Source: Candidatus Poribacteria bacterium (lineage in GTDB: Bacteria; Poribacteria; WGA-4E; WGA-3G). Taken from it: a stretch of 64,000 bases of DNA. A program made the position numbers and the translations under genes. Location: contig JAPPFM010000012.1 in the NCBI GenBank assembly GCA_028821605.1, positions 1 through 64,000 on the forward strand, read 5' to 3'. Every line of letters begins with the position of its first letter. Within the stretch, counting starts at the first letter, position 1. This document shows positions 50,372 to 59,858 of this stretch, piece by piece. The notes beneath the pieces are model-generated. The model did no database searches and was not told the DNA's origin. It was given only the letters and a program-made list of their open reading frames with translations.

Positions 50372-51448
50372 ATGGCATTAAAAGTTGGCGTTGTCGGCAT
50401 GAGTGGCATTGGGAATAATCACGCAAATTGCCATGCGAATGACGACTTAGCGAAACTGGTTGCGGTGTGCGATATTGTGAAAGAACGTGCGGACAGCGCG
50501 GCAGAACGTCTTGGTGTAAAGGCATACTATAGCGTCGCTGACATGATCGACGGCGAACCCGATCTGGATATCGTTGATGTCGGCACTGGTGGGAATGAGA
50601 ACGGGAGTTGGCACTATGAACCGACGATGGAGGCTCTCGATAACGGGAAGCACGTGCTGGTTGAGAAACCGATTTCCAACGATATTAGACAAGCACGGGA
50701 GATGGTCGCGAAAGCCACGGAAGAAGACCTCTATCTCGGCTGTAATCTGAACCACTATTTCACACCGCCCGCGGAGCAAGCGAAGAAATATATCGACGAT
50801 GGGCAAATCGGGGAGCAGGTTTATTGTCTTCACAAAATGGGGTTTGCTGGCGGTGAATTTAACTATAGTTACTCAAAAGCCCCGCGTTCTGATGGGTTTC
50901 CCTACTTCCATGTGAAAGCCTTCCTGGCACACCCGTTCAGTGTGATGCGCCATTTCTGCGGTGATGTGACACACGTTCAAGCCTTTATGAATCGTCCTCA
51001 TTTTAGACGCGGTGCTGGAGATGTGATGGTTTCCATTAACAGCATACACCTTCGTTTTGAGAACGGGTGTATCGGTTATCTGTTGAGCCAACGTGGTGAT
51101 GCTACGTTCGGGCTCGGTGGTTGGTGGAGCGTTGAACTCGCAGGCACGCGTGGCACGTTCTGTATTGAAAACTGCATTGAGAAGGTTACATACTGGCCCT
51201 CTCCGGGTTCACCGGATGGTGATGAACCCGTTGTTACTGAATCCGGCATCACTGATTTTGGTCAGACGTTCCCATTACGGATTCATGCGTTTTTAGAGGA
51301 CATCACGAATGGTGTACCGAAAGAGCAGCTGCGTGCCTCCGGTAGAGATGCGCTCGCCACGCTTGAATACACTTGGGCAGCGATGGAGTCTTATGAACAG
51401 GGTGGTATCGTAGTCCGCCCGCATCCACTTCCGCCGTTAAAAGGGTAA
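50372..51448 (+). CDS. Gfo/Idh/MocA-family oxidoreductase
   Basis: The 358-residue protein has the Rossmann start LKVGVVGMSGIGNNHANCHAND and the canonical EKP motif in HVLVEKPISNDIRQAREM. Catalytic-type His and Asp are expected in the C-terminal half (HVKAFLAHPFSVMRHFCGDVTHV). NAD(P)-dependent sugar or polyol dehydrogenase; substrate unknown. The sugar-phosphate isomerase gene follows 49 bases later in the same direction. Confidence 0.9.
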   Translation: MALKVGVVGMSGIGNNHANCHANDDLAKLVAVCDIVKERADSAAERLGVKAYYSVADMIDGEPDLDIVDVGTGGNENGSWHYEPTMEALDNGKHVLVEKPISNDIRQAREMVAKATEEDLYLGCNLNHYFTPPAEQAKKYIDDGQIGEQVYCLHKMGFAGGEFNYSYSKAPRSDGFPYFHVKAFLAHPFSVMRHFCGDVTHVQAFMNRPHFRRGAGDVMVSINSIHLRFENGCIGYLLSQRGDATFGLGGWWSVELAGTRGTFCIENCIEKVTYWPSPGSPDGDEPVVTESGITDFGQTFPLRIHAFLEDITNGVPKEQLRASGRDALATLEYTWAAMESYEQGGIVVRPHPLPPLKG

Positions 51449-51497
51449 TTGTAGAGAAAGCAATGCAATATCCATCCCTACAAAAGGAGAATTACAT

Positions 51498-52295
51498 TTG
51501 AAATTAGGAGCAAATTCGGTACTGTTCGGTGGTTACGACATGGAAACCGCCTTCAAGTACATCGCGATGGCTGGCTATGATGGCATTGAACTTTCAGCAA
51601 TTGACGGGATGAGCCAGCATCTTGTCCTTGCGAACTGGCAGGAACTTGCTGCCGACATTAAGGGGTTCGCAAAAACGTACGAACTGGAGTTGTTAGCAAT
51701 GGAGCAGCCCTCACGCGACCCAGAGAGAATGGAACTTGCCTTTCAAGCAGCAGCTGATATAGGCGTTCCGATTATCAACTGCGGTCCTGGCGGCACCTCT
51801 GACGATGAATCTGCGTGGCCCGAGGTTGTTGATTCATTGGGTAGCCTCTCTGAACGTGCGGAACACTATGGCGTAACTCTCTGTGTTAAGGCACATGTTG
51901 GCGCGAGCATTTATAACACGCCGACGACACTCCGCATCATGGAAGCGATTTCGTCGCCAGCGTTTGGCATTGATATGGATCCATCTCATATTCATCGAGC
52001 GGATGAAAATCCTGTGGAGGCGATCGCTGCTGTGATCTCGCGCGTCAAACACGTACACATCCGAGATTGCAAAGGGACACAACGGGGTCCTGGTGATCCC
52101 GAATTGCAGGCGAACGGACGTGGGGACATCGATCTCGTCGGTTACATTCGCGTCCTGCATGAGAACGGTTACATCGGTCCGTTGAACCTTGAAGTCATCG
52201 GTGCAAAAGAATACAGCTTAGAGCAGTGTTGCACGATTGCCGCGGAATCGCGTGGGCACATGCAGGCGTGTTTGCAAGCGTGCGGGGCGCGCTGA
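51498..52295 (+). CDS. Sugar phosphate isomerase/epimerase (AP endonuclease 2-like TIM barrel)
   Basis: The 265-residue protein starts at TTG (51498) with AAAGGAG 8 bases upstream. TIM-barrel motifs: AGYDGIELSAIDG, metal-ligand region GIDMDPSHIHRADENP, VKHVHIRDCKG and GYIGPLNLEVIG (Glu). Such enzymes interconvert ketoses or keto-acids made by Gfo/Idh/MocA dehydrogenases, and the pair is typical of sugar or inositol catabolism. Confidence 0.85.
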   Translation: MKLGANSVLFGGYDMETAFKYIAMAGYDGIELSAIDGMSQHLVLANWQELAADIKGFAKTYELELLAMEQPSRDPERMELAFQAAADIGVPIINCGPGGTSDDESAWPEVVDSLGSLSERAEHYGVTLCVKAHVGASIYNTPTTLRIMEAISSPAFGIDMDPSHIHRADENPVEAIAAVISRVKHVHIRDCKGTQRGPGDPELQANGRGDIDLVGYIRVLHENGYIGPLNLEVIGAKEYSLEQCCTIAAESRGHMQACLQACGAR

Positions 52296-52307
52296 TTCCT
52301 GAATCTC

Positions 52308-52332
52308 GTAGGCGGGTTAATAGCCTGCCTAC
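52308..52332 (+). terminator. Possible weak stem-loop after the isomerase gene
   Basis: GTAGGCGGG (52308-52316) pairs with CCTGCCTAC (52324-52332), one G-U pair. No clear T run, so a terminator is only possible. Confidence 0.35.
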
Positions 52333-52374
52333 AATCGAACGTTTTAAGCATAAAAATACTTTGAGGAAGCCATT

Positions 52375-52863
52375 ATGAAGCAGAATTCGCTTGTAGTCCC
52401 TTTAGTAGGTGGAGGCATCGCTCTGCTTTGCTGCTTTTTGCCGTGGATTAAAATTGATATATCATCTTTAGATTTAGATCCAGTCATTTTTCCACCAAAT
52501 GAATCTCTCACTATTTCAGGCTTTCATATTGCTACACCCTATGCTTTTTTCGTTGCTTTGCTGCTTACTCTGGGTTGCCTTCGAACGTTAAAAACACCTT
52601 GGAAAGCCAGAAAACTAGTGCTAACATTTAGTAGTATTGGGTTTTTATTCGTTCTGATCAAACTTTTTTTATTCATACCAGAACTTAGTGAAAACACACC
52701 CTTGGCTGGAAAAATATTGGAATATACTACATCCAAGGTGGAATTGGGGGAACTTACCAGTCTCCAATTCGGTGGGTTTGGTACAGCTATTGGATTTATT
52801 GTTGCTTTTACTGGAGCATGGAACATTCCAAGATCAGAGCCTTTTGTGGTAGATAACGAATAG
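52375..52863 (+). CDS. Small membrane protein with four transmembrane segments
   Basis: The 162-residue protein has hydrophobic stretches VVPLVGGGIALLCCFLPWI, ATPYAFFVALLLTLGCL, LTFSSIGFLFVLIKLFLFI and GGFGTAIGFIVAFTGAW, with a dwelling loop of ~25 residues after the first. No family recognised. Confidence 0.6.
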   Translation: MKQNSLVVPLVGGGIALLCCFLPWIKIDISSLDLDPVIFPPNESLTISGFHIATPYAFFVALLLTLGCLRTLKTPWKARKLVLTFSSIGFLFVLIKLFLFIPELSENTPLAGKILEYTTSKVELGELTSLQFGGFGTAIGFIVAFTGAWNIPRSEPFVVDNE

Positions 52864-52957
52864 ATTGTAGTGTACGCCCTTATTTTGTCTACTATAAAAC
52901 TAAAAACACAATTGAAGATATCTTGCGATCCCTAAAATAGAACGGAGGAGAAACGCT

Positions 52958-54016
52958 ATGAAAGATAGAAGGTTGTTAGTTGTGCTCCTAATGTGCCTCG
53001 TTTACTTGGGCTGTGGATCTGAGAAAACTTCGGTGAAGGTTTCGGAGGAAGCTAAGGACTACAACAGTCGTGGGTTGGCAAAGGCAAAAAGCGGTGAATA
53101 CATGGAGGCGATTGAGATGTATAATGCCGCCATCCAACTGGCTCCTAATTACGCAGCTGCCTACAACAATCGGGGAGTCGCAAAGAAAAGACTCGGTGGA
53201 TACCAAGGAGCAATCGCCGACTATGACACTGCGATACGCTTGGATCCGAGTTTGGGGACACCTTACAACAATCGTGGGATTGTAAAGAAAGATCTTGGAG
53301 AATATAAGGAAGCGATCGCCGACTATGATACCGCCATTCGCCTGAAACCGAATTACGTAAACGCGCATTATAATCGCGGGGTTGCGAAGGCAAAACTCAA
53401 TCAACACGAAGCGGCAATCACGGACTATGATGCAGCAATTCAACTCAATCCTAAGTATACCAAAGCCTATTTCAGTCGGGGCGTATCTAAGGCAGATCTC
53501 GGTGAACACGAAGCAGCGATTGCGGATTACGATACAGCGATCCAGCTGAACTCGGGTGCTGCAACCGCCTACTACAATCGAGGGAATGTCAAGAGCAAAC
53601 TTGGTCAACATAAAGCGGCGATCGCGGATTATGATACAGCCATTGAACTTGTCCGTAAGGGTGATGGTGCTGCTGCATACTTCAATCGTGCGATAGCAAA
53701 GGTAGATCTCGGTGAATACGAAGCAGCAACTGTTGACTATGACACTGCTATTCGCCTGGATCCGCATGATGCGAGTGCCTACTTCGGTCGTGGGTTGGCA
53801 AAAAGAGTCCTCAATAAGACTTCGGAGGCGAAACAGGATTTTCAAACCGCCTTGAAATTCGCCACACAGGTAAGCAATGTAGAACTAAAAAACGATATCG
53901 AAGATTTTTTAGGTCAAGATGACTCAAATTCCAGAGGGCCACAAGTGGATATAGAACTAAAAGACGATGTTGAGGACTTTCTACGCCAATTTATAGTAAA
54001 ATCAGAAACTATGTGA
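52958..54016 (+). CDS. TPR-repeat lipoprotein
   Basis: The 352-residue protein has a lipobox VYLGC (Cys ~19), then about seven TPR units of 34 residues (AYNNRGVAKKRLGGYQGAIADYDTAIRLDP and similar), and an acidic C-terminal repeat (ELKNDIEDFLGQ, ELKDDVEDFLRQ). Repeats are the same type as in the 481-residue protein at 55343. Probably a periplasmic outer-membrane-bound scaffold. Confidence 0.85.
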   Translation: MKDRRLLVVLLMCLVYLGCGSEKTSVKVSEEAKDYNSRGLAKAKSGEYMEAIEMYNAAIQLAPNYAAAYNNRGVAKKRLGGYQGAIADYDTAIRLDPSLGTPYNNRGIVKKDLGEYKEAIADYDTAIRLKPNYVNAHYNRGVAKAKLNQHEAAITDYDAAIQLNPKYTKAYFSRGVSKADLGEHEAAIADYDTAIQLNSGAATAYYNRGNVKSKLGQHKAAIADYDTAIELVRKGDGAAAYFNRAIAKVDLGEYEAATVDYDTAIRLDPHDASAYFGRGLAKRVLNKTSEAKQDFQTALKFATQVSNVELKNDIEDFLGQDDSNSRGPQVDIELKDDVEDFLRQFIVKSETM

Positions 54017-54048
54017 ACACTTTGAGAAGTCACTCTCGTTCTCCGTTA

Positions 54049-54846
54049 TCAGAACTGAAATTGGATTTCTGATAAGGGAATTCCACTGTCAAACATCTGT
54101 ATCGGTGGAATTTCCTCCTCTATTTCTGCTAATCCGCATAGCCAGTTCCATGTTAATTCACCCCTGCGTCGGTCGCGATAGGATTCTATCTCCGTTACGT
54201 AGGGATGCCGTCCTTGGTGTTGGTAAGATGGAATCTCATCGGAATCCCGTACCCAATCCCGTTTGGGCATCGCGGTACGGAAGTAGGAAAACTTAATCAT
54301 CCCACGTCTATCGTCATTGAGTTTTGGACCCGCCTTATGCCAAATGCCATAACGGGTCATCGCGACGGTGCCTGCTGGAACGGTGAGTGAGAGTTGTCCG
54401 AGAATATCGCCGTAGTGAGCGATTGCCTCTCTATCCACAAGCCTCTGATGGGATCCGGGCAATATCATCGTCGGTCCGTCCTCAATTTTTACCTCCTTCG
54501 GATAGTAGTAACATTGGAGATGCGTGATGCCGTATCCGTACTCGGTAATTCCGTCGGAGTGCCACGTTTGTCCACGGTGTGCGGCTTCAAAAAGATGGTG
54601 GTGTGCACTTGTGGGCACGAGGAAATTCCCGCCCAGCAGTGAACGGACTACACCAGCCACTTCTGGGTGTAGTAGGACGTTCCGGCGGAATTCATCTGTA
54701 AGAACGAAGTCATTGAGATGTCCACCCTGTACCGATTCACATTCCTGATTGAAGTCGGCATCAATAACGCTTTCCAATGTGATATAACCGTTATGGATAA
54801 ACTGCATGATGTCGTGGTCATTTAGCGTCGGTTCAACATTAATCAT
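54049..54846 (-). CDS. Phytanoyl-CoA dioxygenase (PhyH) family protein
   Basis: The 265-residue protein has the iron-binding pair WHSDG (H96, D98), distal H170 in RYGIWHKAG and Arg in DDRRGMIKFSY, i.e. the 2-His-1-carboxylate facial triad plus the 2-oxoglutarate Arg. It would hydroxylate a substrate using Fe(II) and 2-oxoglutarate. The specific substrate is unknown; PhyH-family proteins are abundant in poribacterial genomes. Second gene after the 119-residue hypothetical. Confidence 0.9.
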   Translation of the reverse strand: MINVEPTLNDHDIMQFIHNGYITLESVIDADFNQECESVQGGHLNDFVLTDEFRRNVLLHPEVAGVVRSLLGGNFLVPTSAHHHLFEAAHRGQTWHSDGITEYGYGITHLQCYYYPKEVKIEDGPTMILPGSHQRLVDREAIAHYGDILGQLSLTVPAGTVAMTRYGIWHKAGPKLNDDRRGMIKFSYFRTAMPKRDWVRDSDEIPSYQHQGRHPYVTEIESYRDRRRGELTWNWLCGLAEIEEEIPPIQMFDSGIPLSEIQFQF

Positions 54847-54858
54847 TTCGTCCTTCCT

Positions 54859-55218
54859 TTAGACATATTTCTCTAAAATAAACTCATAAGTGAGATAAGT
54901 GTTATCAACATCTGTAAAGTTATAGAGTTCGGGACGCGGAAATTGGACGATCCGCCAACCATCGTTCACTGCATCAAGCACTGATGCATAGGGTGCATCC
55001 TGCGAGGGCAGCACGGGTTCGTCCGGCGCGGTAGCATCGTACAGTGCCCATCCACCAAGCGGTGATCGCAAATTCGTCGATTTGGAATAGAGATAGAGAA
55101 TCAGTTGCTTTTCTGCACGCAAGACGGTAGCCACACCGCGCAGGTCAGCCTCGCTTAATTCGCCCGCGTTGAGTTTTTTGACACAATCATCAAGCCATTC
55201 TTTTATCGCTGATTTCAC
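54859..55218 (-). CDS. Hypothetical 119-residue protein upstream of PhyH
   Basis: Starts at GTG (55218) with AAAGGAG 7 bases before it; longer frames lack a ribosome site. The product begins VKSAIKEWLDDCVKKLNAGELSEADLRGVATVLRAEKQLILYLYSK, then DAVNDGWRIVQFPRPELYNFTDVDNTYLTYEFILEKY. No family recognised; cytoplasmic. Ends 12 bases before the PhyH start, so the two are co-transcribed. Confidence 0.65.
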   Translation of the reverse strand: MKSAIKEWLDDCVKKLNAGELSEADLRGVATVLRAEKQLILYLYSKSTNLRSPLGGWALYDATAPDEPVLPSQDAPYASVLDAVNDGWRIVQFPRPELYNFTDVDNTYLTYEFILEKYV

Positions 55219-55253
55219 ACGCGTTTCTCCTTTCATTACGATTATTATCATTG

Positions 55254-55283
55254 TAGCACAAAAATAGAAAACATGGTATAATA
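55254..55283 (+). promoter_or_regulatory. Weak promoter of the 481-residue TPR gene
   Basis: -10 TATAAT near 55276-55281, 17 bp after TAGCAC, which is a poor -35. Confidence 0.4.
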
Positions 55284-55342
55284 GTTGAAAAATTGATAGC
55301 AACAAACGTACCTACTGATTTTTCTGGAAAAAAGGTTATATT

Positions 55343-56788
55343 ATGGGGAAAAAAAGTCGAAAAAAAAGGAAAAGACGGTTAAATAAGTCTCCAGCATCCT
55401 ATAACGCCACAGGACTTTCAAAAGCTTCGCAAGGGCACTATATAGAAGCAATTGCAAATTATGATAGAGCGATTCAGCTCAAGCCAGATTACGCTGAGGC
55501 ATACTATAATCGCGGGATGTCAAACATTGCGTTAGAGGAATATGGTGATGCGATTGAAGACTTCAATCAAATTATCGAGTTAAATCCAGAGAACGCTAAT
55601 GCCTACGTAGAGCGCGGCTATTCAAAAAACATGCTTAGTGAAGAAGCCGCCGCTATAGAGGACTGTAATACCGCTATCCGTCTAAAACCCGACTTGGCAG
55701 AAGCCTATCACGTCCGAGGCGATGCCTACTTTGATTTAGACGACTATGCGTCCGCTATTGAAGACCTTGACGAAGCGATACGTCTCCGACCCGATTACGC
55801 CGAGTTATACTACAAGCGCGGTTTTGTAAAGGGCGACATGGAGGACTATGAAGCTGCTATTGCTGACTTTGACGAAGCGATACGCTTAGAACCTACGAAT
55901 GAGGCTGCCCATCACATGCGTGAAATCGCCATGGAATCATTACAAGAAGACGTTCCGATTGTCATAGGTCCACATCCCACAAATCCGTTGGCCTCTGGTG
56001 AGATGCCGTTTGATTTCTCGAAATTGATTGAGCTTGATGAAGAAGAAATAGAAGTATACGAGGCCGCCATTGAAACCGCTAATGAAGCGATACGTTCAAA
56101 TCCCGAAAACACCGAAGCTTACTACAATCGGGCTGTCGCGCAAAACAATCTCGCCAATTTTGAGGATGCTGTCAGCGACTTTGACGAAGCGATACGCCAA
56201 AACCCAGAATTCGCTGAGGCTTATAACGGTAGAGCTTTCGCTAAGGATAAACTTGAACAAACTGAAGCCGCTATCGCAGACTATGACGAAGCAATTCGAC
56301 TGAAACCAGACTATGCTGAGGCATACTTCAATCGAGGACTCATGAAGTCTGAACTTGAACAATATGAAGCTGCGATCACAGATTATAATGAGGCAATTCG
56401 CCTCAAACCAGAGGAGGGGATATTCTACTTCACTCGAGGGTTGATAACTGCCACGCTTGCGGGAGACCCCAACAAGGATAACATTGAAGTATATAAAACT
56501 GTTATCGCTGATTATGATGAAGCAATTCGACTTGAGCCAGATTTCATGCCAGCTCATTTCAGTAGGGTTGCGACGAACGCGATGCTTGGTAGAGAGGATG
56601 CCGCTGAAGCAGCCCTTGAACAGATGTTCCAATTTGAAAATCCTTTTACAGATATTTTTCAAAATCCTTTTATAGACACAGATGACACTATAGACACAGA
56701 TGACACTATAGACACAGATGACCCAGAAGATATAGATACAGATCTTATAGAAATTATAAATATAAAAGATATAGAAGAAGAGGAATAA
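55343..56788 (+). CDS. Cytoplasmic TPR-repeat protein with acidic repeat tail
   Basis: The 481-residue protein starts with a basic stretch (MGKKSRKKRKRRLNKS), then about ten TPR units (AYYNRGMSNIALEEYGDAIEDFNQIIELNP, AYFNRGLMKSELEQYEAAITDYNEAIRLKP), an interruption near residues 205-235 (PTNPLASGEMPFDFSKLIELDEEE), and a tail of DTDDTI repeats coded by an 18-bp tandem repeat near 56676-56725. No signal peptide; function unknown. Confidence 0.85.
   Translation: MGKKSRKKRKRRLNKSPASYNATGLSKASQGHYIEAIANYDRAIQLKPDYAEAYYNRGMSNIALEEYGDAIEDFNQIIELNPENANAYVERGYSKNMLSEEAAAIEDCNTAIRLKPDLAEAYHVRGDAYFDLDDYASAIEDLDEAIRLRPDYAELYYKRGFVKGDMEDYEAAIADFDEAIRLEPTNEAAHHMREIAMESLQEDVPIVIGPHPTNPLASGEMPFDFSKLIELDEEEIEVYEAAIETANEAIRSNPENTEAYYNRAVAQNNLANFEDAVSDFDEAIRQNPEFAEAYNGRAFAKDKLEQTEAAIADYDEAIRLKPDYAEAYFNRGLMKSELEQYEAAITDYNEAIRLKPEEGIFYFTRGLITATLAGDPNKDNIEVYKTVIADYDEAIRLEPDFMPAHFSRVATNAMLGREDAAEAALEQMFQFENPFTDIFQNPFIDTDDTIDTDDTIDTDDPEDIDTDLIEIINIKDIEEEE
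56676..56725 (+). repeat. 18-bp tandem repeat coding DTDDTI
   Basis: ATAGACACAGATGACACT occurs about three times head to tail within the 3' end of the TPR gene. It keeps the frame, so copy number may vary without breaking the protein. Confidence 0.75.
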
Positions 56789-56988
56789 TCAATATTCTGA
56801 CAGCATCATGTGGATGTGAAATTTGGTGGATATTTCGCGGAAATCGTGGCAAAATTACCAAAACTGAGATGTGAGTTTTAAGGCGTTGTTTTTCTACATG
56901 TTTCGAGTACGCGCGTCTGCTCGATTTTTGAGTTTGCCGCCTTAATTGGCATAGGTGTACACTAAAACCGTCAAAGGAAAGGGTTATC

Positions 56989-57828
56989 ATGAGATTGGAA
57001 GGAAAAGTTGCGATTGTCGCAGGTGCTGCTTGGGGTGGTATTGGGGCAGCGACTGCATATAGATTCGCTTGTGAAGGTGCGAAAGTGGTTGTCAACACGC
57101 GCCGCCGCGAGCAGAAACTTGTTGAAACTGTAAACCGCATTCAAGATGCCGGTGGACAAGCAGTCGCTGTCATGGGAGATGTCGCTGATGAAACGACTTG
57201 GCAGACACTCGTCAAAACTGCCTTGTCGAGCTATGGTAAGATAACAACCCTTGTCCATAACGCTGCCCACTCCTACACCAAAAAAGCGATTGAATTCACG
57301 CCCGAAGAGTGGAATGAGAGCCTTGGTGTGACGCTGGGCGGACCGTGGCTCGGTGCAAAGTATTGTATTCCAGAAATGATTCGTAACGGTGGGGGTGCTT
57401 TGGTCTTCATCTCTACGGTCAACGCCACAATTACAAATCCGGGATTTGGACTTTATGGCGCAGGAAAAGGGGGTTTGAACGCTTTGACTCGTAGTATTGC
57501 GCTTGATTACGGCAGAGAGGGTATCCGAGCAAACGCTATCGCCCCTGGACAGATTGTCGGTGAACGCGGCGAAGCCTCTCTCGCTGAGGATACGCTGGAG
57601 GAACAAGCCTCCCGTGATTGCTATCCAATTGGACGCTATGGGAAACCCGAAGATATTGCCAACGCTGCGCTTTTCTTGGCATCTGATGAGGCGGACTTCG
57701 TTACGGGCATCGTCTTGACTGCCGATGGTGGCTTAACCCTTCAGTCGCCAGAAGCACTCGTGCGCCCATCTTTCCGTCTCCGTTGGAGAGACGATATTCT
57801 CGTTCCGCAATCGAAAAAGGATACGTAG
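56989..57828 (+). CDS. SDR-family oxidoreductase
   Basis: The 279-residue protein has the cofactor motif VAGAAWGGIGAATAYRF, catalytic Ser in FISTVNA and YGAGKGG, and RANAIAPGQIVG. A C-terminal extension SPEALVRPSFRLRWRDD is extra. The cofactor motif is spaced by a Trp-Gly insertion. Probably cytosolic, NAD(P)-dependent; substrate unknown. Confidence 0.87.
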   Translation: MRLEGKVAIVAGAAWGGIGAATAYRFACEGAKVVVNTRRREQKLVETVNRIQDAGGQAVAVMGDVADETTWQTLVKTALSSYGKITTLVHNAAHSYTKKAIEFTPEEWNESLGVTLGGPWLGAKYCIPEMIRNGGGALVFISTVNATITNPGFGLYGAGKGGLNALTRSIALDYGREGIRANAIAPGQIVGERGEASLAEDTLEEQASRDCYPIGRYGKPEDIANAALFLASDEADFVTGIVLTADGGLTLQSPEALVRPSFRLRWRDDILVPQSKKDT

Positions 57829-57881
57829 GACAATTTTATAAAAGTAGGCACCCGTGCCTATGCTTTTTCAGGAGATACGAA

Positions 57882-58598
57882 ATGTGTGGACGATTTACTC
57901 TTGCAAGCAACACTGAAGCACTAAGTCAAACTTTCTTCGACTTTGACGTACCGATGAACTTGTCCCCGCGCTACAATATCTCACCGACACAAGATGTGGC
58001 TGTTATTGCCAATACATCAACCGATACTGTGGAACCTTTAGGCGCGAGACAGGTGGAATTCTTTCATTGGGGACTCATTCCGTTTTGGGCGAAAGATCCG
58101 AAGATTGGAAACAGAATGATTAACGCCCGTTCGGAAACGCTTTCAGAAAAACCTTCGTTCCGAAATGCTTACAAACATAGACGGTGTCTTATCTTAGCAG
58201 ATGGCTACTACGAATGGCAAAAGATACCCGGTGATAGGCTCAAACAACCGGTCTACATCCGTCTTAAATCGCAGAAACCGTTTGCGCTGGCAGGATTATG
58301 GGAAACATGGCAGCCGGAAGGGATGGATGAACCGCTCTATTCTTGTACCATCATTACGTGTCCACCTAACGATTTGTTAGAAGAAGTTCACCATAGAATG
58401 CCTGTGATTCTGCCACAAGACGCTTATGCGGCGTGGCTTGCATCAGATGAACAACCAGCGGACGCGCTTCAACCTCTCCTTATCCCCTATTCTGATGAGG
58501 AGATGGAGGCGTATCCGGTATCAAGGTTTGTCAACCGTCCTACAAACGATTCGCCCGAATGCATCGCGCCATTCGAGGCTACACAATCCTTGAACTGA
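57882..58598 (+). CDS. SRAP/HMCES (YedK-like) abasic-site protein
   Basis: The 238-residue protein starts MCGRFTLA, with AGGAGA upstream. The exposed Cys2 forms the thiazolidine link to abasic sites in single-stranded DNA. Other motifs: YNISPTQ, HWGLIPFWA, NARSET, GYYEWQK and HHRMPVIL. The true start is the one that puts Cys at position 2, as the enzyme needs. Single gene between an SDR and the E1-alpha gene. Confidence 0.95.
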   Translation: MCGRFTLASNTEALSQTFFDFDVPMNLSPRYNISPTQDVAVIANTSTDTVEPLGARQVEFFHWGLIPFWAKDPKIGNRMINARSETLSEKPSFRNAYKHRRCLILADGYYEWQKIPGDRLKQPVYIRLKSQKPFALAGLWETWQPEGMDEPLYSCTIITCPPNDLLEEVHHRMPVILPQDAYAAWLASDEQPADALQPLLIPYSDEEMEAYPVSRFVNRPTNDSPECIAPFEATQSLN

Positions 58599-58661
58599 AT
58601 GACTATGAAACTGGCAGCGTGTCTTTGACACTTGTGCCGAGACAGAAATAGGAAAGGGATT

Positions 58662-59648
58662 ATGTCAAAACCGAGTAAAGAGCAGATGCTCTTCATGTAT
58701 CGTAAAATGTTAGAGATTCGTCAATTTGAAGAAGCCGCCGGGACACTTTACCAAAGTGGTCAGCTTCCCGGCTTCCTCCATCTCTATATCGGTGAGGAAG
58801 CCACAGCAGTCGGGGTTTGTGCGCATTTGGAAGACGATGATTACATCACCAGCACACATCGCGGTCACGGTCATCTCATCGCAAAAGGTGGCAAACGCGA
58901 TCGGATGATGGCAGAATTGTTCGCACGTACGACCGGCTATTGTAAAGGTAAAGGTGGTTCGATGCACATTGCCGATAAAGAGACCGGTATTTTGGGTGCC
59001 AACGGTGTTGTCGGTGCGGGCATTCCACTCGCTGCGGGTGCTGCACTCTCCGCGAAACTCCGCGGAACACAACAGGTCGCAGTGTCCTTCTTTGGCGATG
59101 GAGCAACGAATCAAGGTGTATTCCATGAGACGCTTAATCTCGCGGCTGTTTGGGAACTACCCGTCGTTTTTGTCTGTGAAAACAATCGGTTCGGTATGGG
59201 AACGCCACAACGAGAGCATCAGCGAGTAGAGGATATAGCTGCTGTTCGCGCCCCGGCTTACGATATGCCCGGTCTTACCGTCGATGGGAACGATGTGCTT
59301 AAGGTCTACGCCGCGGCAGATGAAGCTGTCGCACGAGCACGTGAAGGAGGCGGCCCAACGCTCCTTAACTGTGACACTTATAGATTCCGAGGGCATCACA
59401 TTGGTGATCCCGGTACATCCTACCGCGACCGTGAAGAGGTCCAAGAGCAGGAACGGCAACGGGATCCGATTCGGAGACTTGCTCAAGTCCTCACCGAAGA
59501 AGAGGGTGTGAGCGAAGATGAACTTTCAGCACTGGAGACGGAACTCGCAAACGAACTTGAAGAGGCACTTGAGTTCGCCAAGAATAGTCCGGAACCGCTT
59601 CCAGAAGACGCTTTGGATGACGTATATGCTGGCTCCGTTCAACCGTGA
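58662..59648 (+). CDS. Thiamine-diphosphate-dependent dehydrogenase E1 component, alpha subunit
   Basis: The ~328-residue protein starts MSKPSKEQMLFMYRKMLEIRQFEE after AAAGGGA. It has the ThDP motif region FFGDGATNQGVFHETLNLAAVW with ENNRFGMGT, and TYRFRGHHIGDPGTSYR as in pyruvate/acetoin dehydrogenase E1 alpha. The start at 58632 adds 10 non-conserved residues. No beta subunit, E2 or E3 gene follows; the next ORF is unrelated. Confidence 0.9.
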   Translation: MSKPSKEQMLFMYRKMLEIRQFEEAAGTLYQSGQLPGFLHLYIGEEATAVGVCAHLEDDDYITSTHRGHGHLIAKGGKRDRMMAELFARTTGYCKGKGGSMHIADKETGILGANGVVGAGIPLAAGAALSAKLRGTQQVAVSFFGDGATNQGVFHETLNLAAVWELPVVFVCENNRFGMGTPQREHQRVEDIAAVRAPAYDMPGLTVDGNDVLKVYAAADEAVARAREGGGPTLLNCDTYRFRGHHIGDPGTSYRDREEVQEQERQRDPIRRLAQVLTEEEGVSEDELSALETELANELEEALEFAKNSPEPLPEDALDDVYAGSVQP

Positions 59649-59795
59649 TTATGATACTCTAATCGGATTTATAGTAAAGTTTAGAATTAATTGGACATTG
59701 TAAACGGTGTGTTTGCAGGCACCCACAAGGGAAAGAAACACCCCAGCAAAAACCCCCTACAAGATGTCTCTTTATTTATAGATTTCACTATAGAT

Positions 59796-59826
59796 CCGCT
59801 GGCGAGGTTTGCAACCTCGCCTGACT
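59796..59826. repeat. Family E fragment with GCTGGCGAGG
   Basis: GCTGGCGAGGTTTGCAACCTCGCC: inverted GGCGAGG/CCTCGCC arms in the 59649-59858 spacer, similar to 14711-14795. The rest of this gap shows no gene. Confidence 0.6.
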
Positions 59827-59858
59827 TCAAAACACCCAAATAGTTAGGGGTTTTAAAC

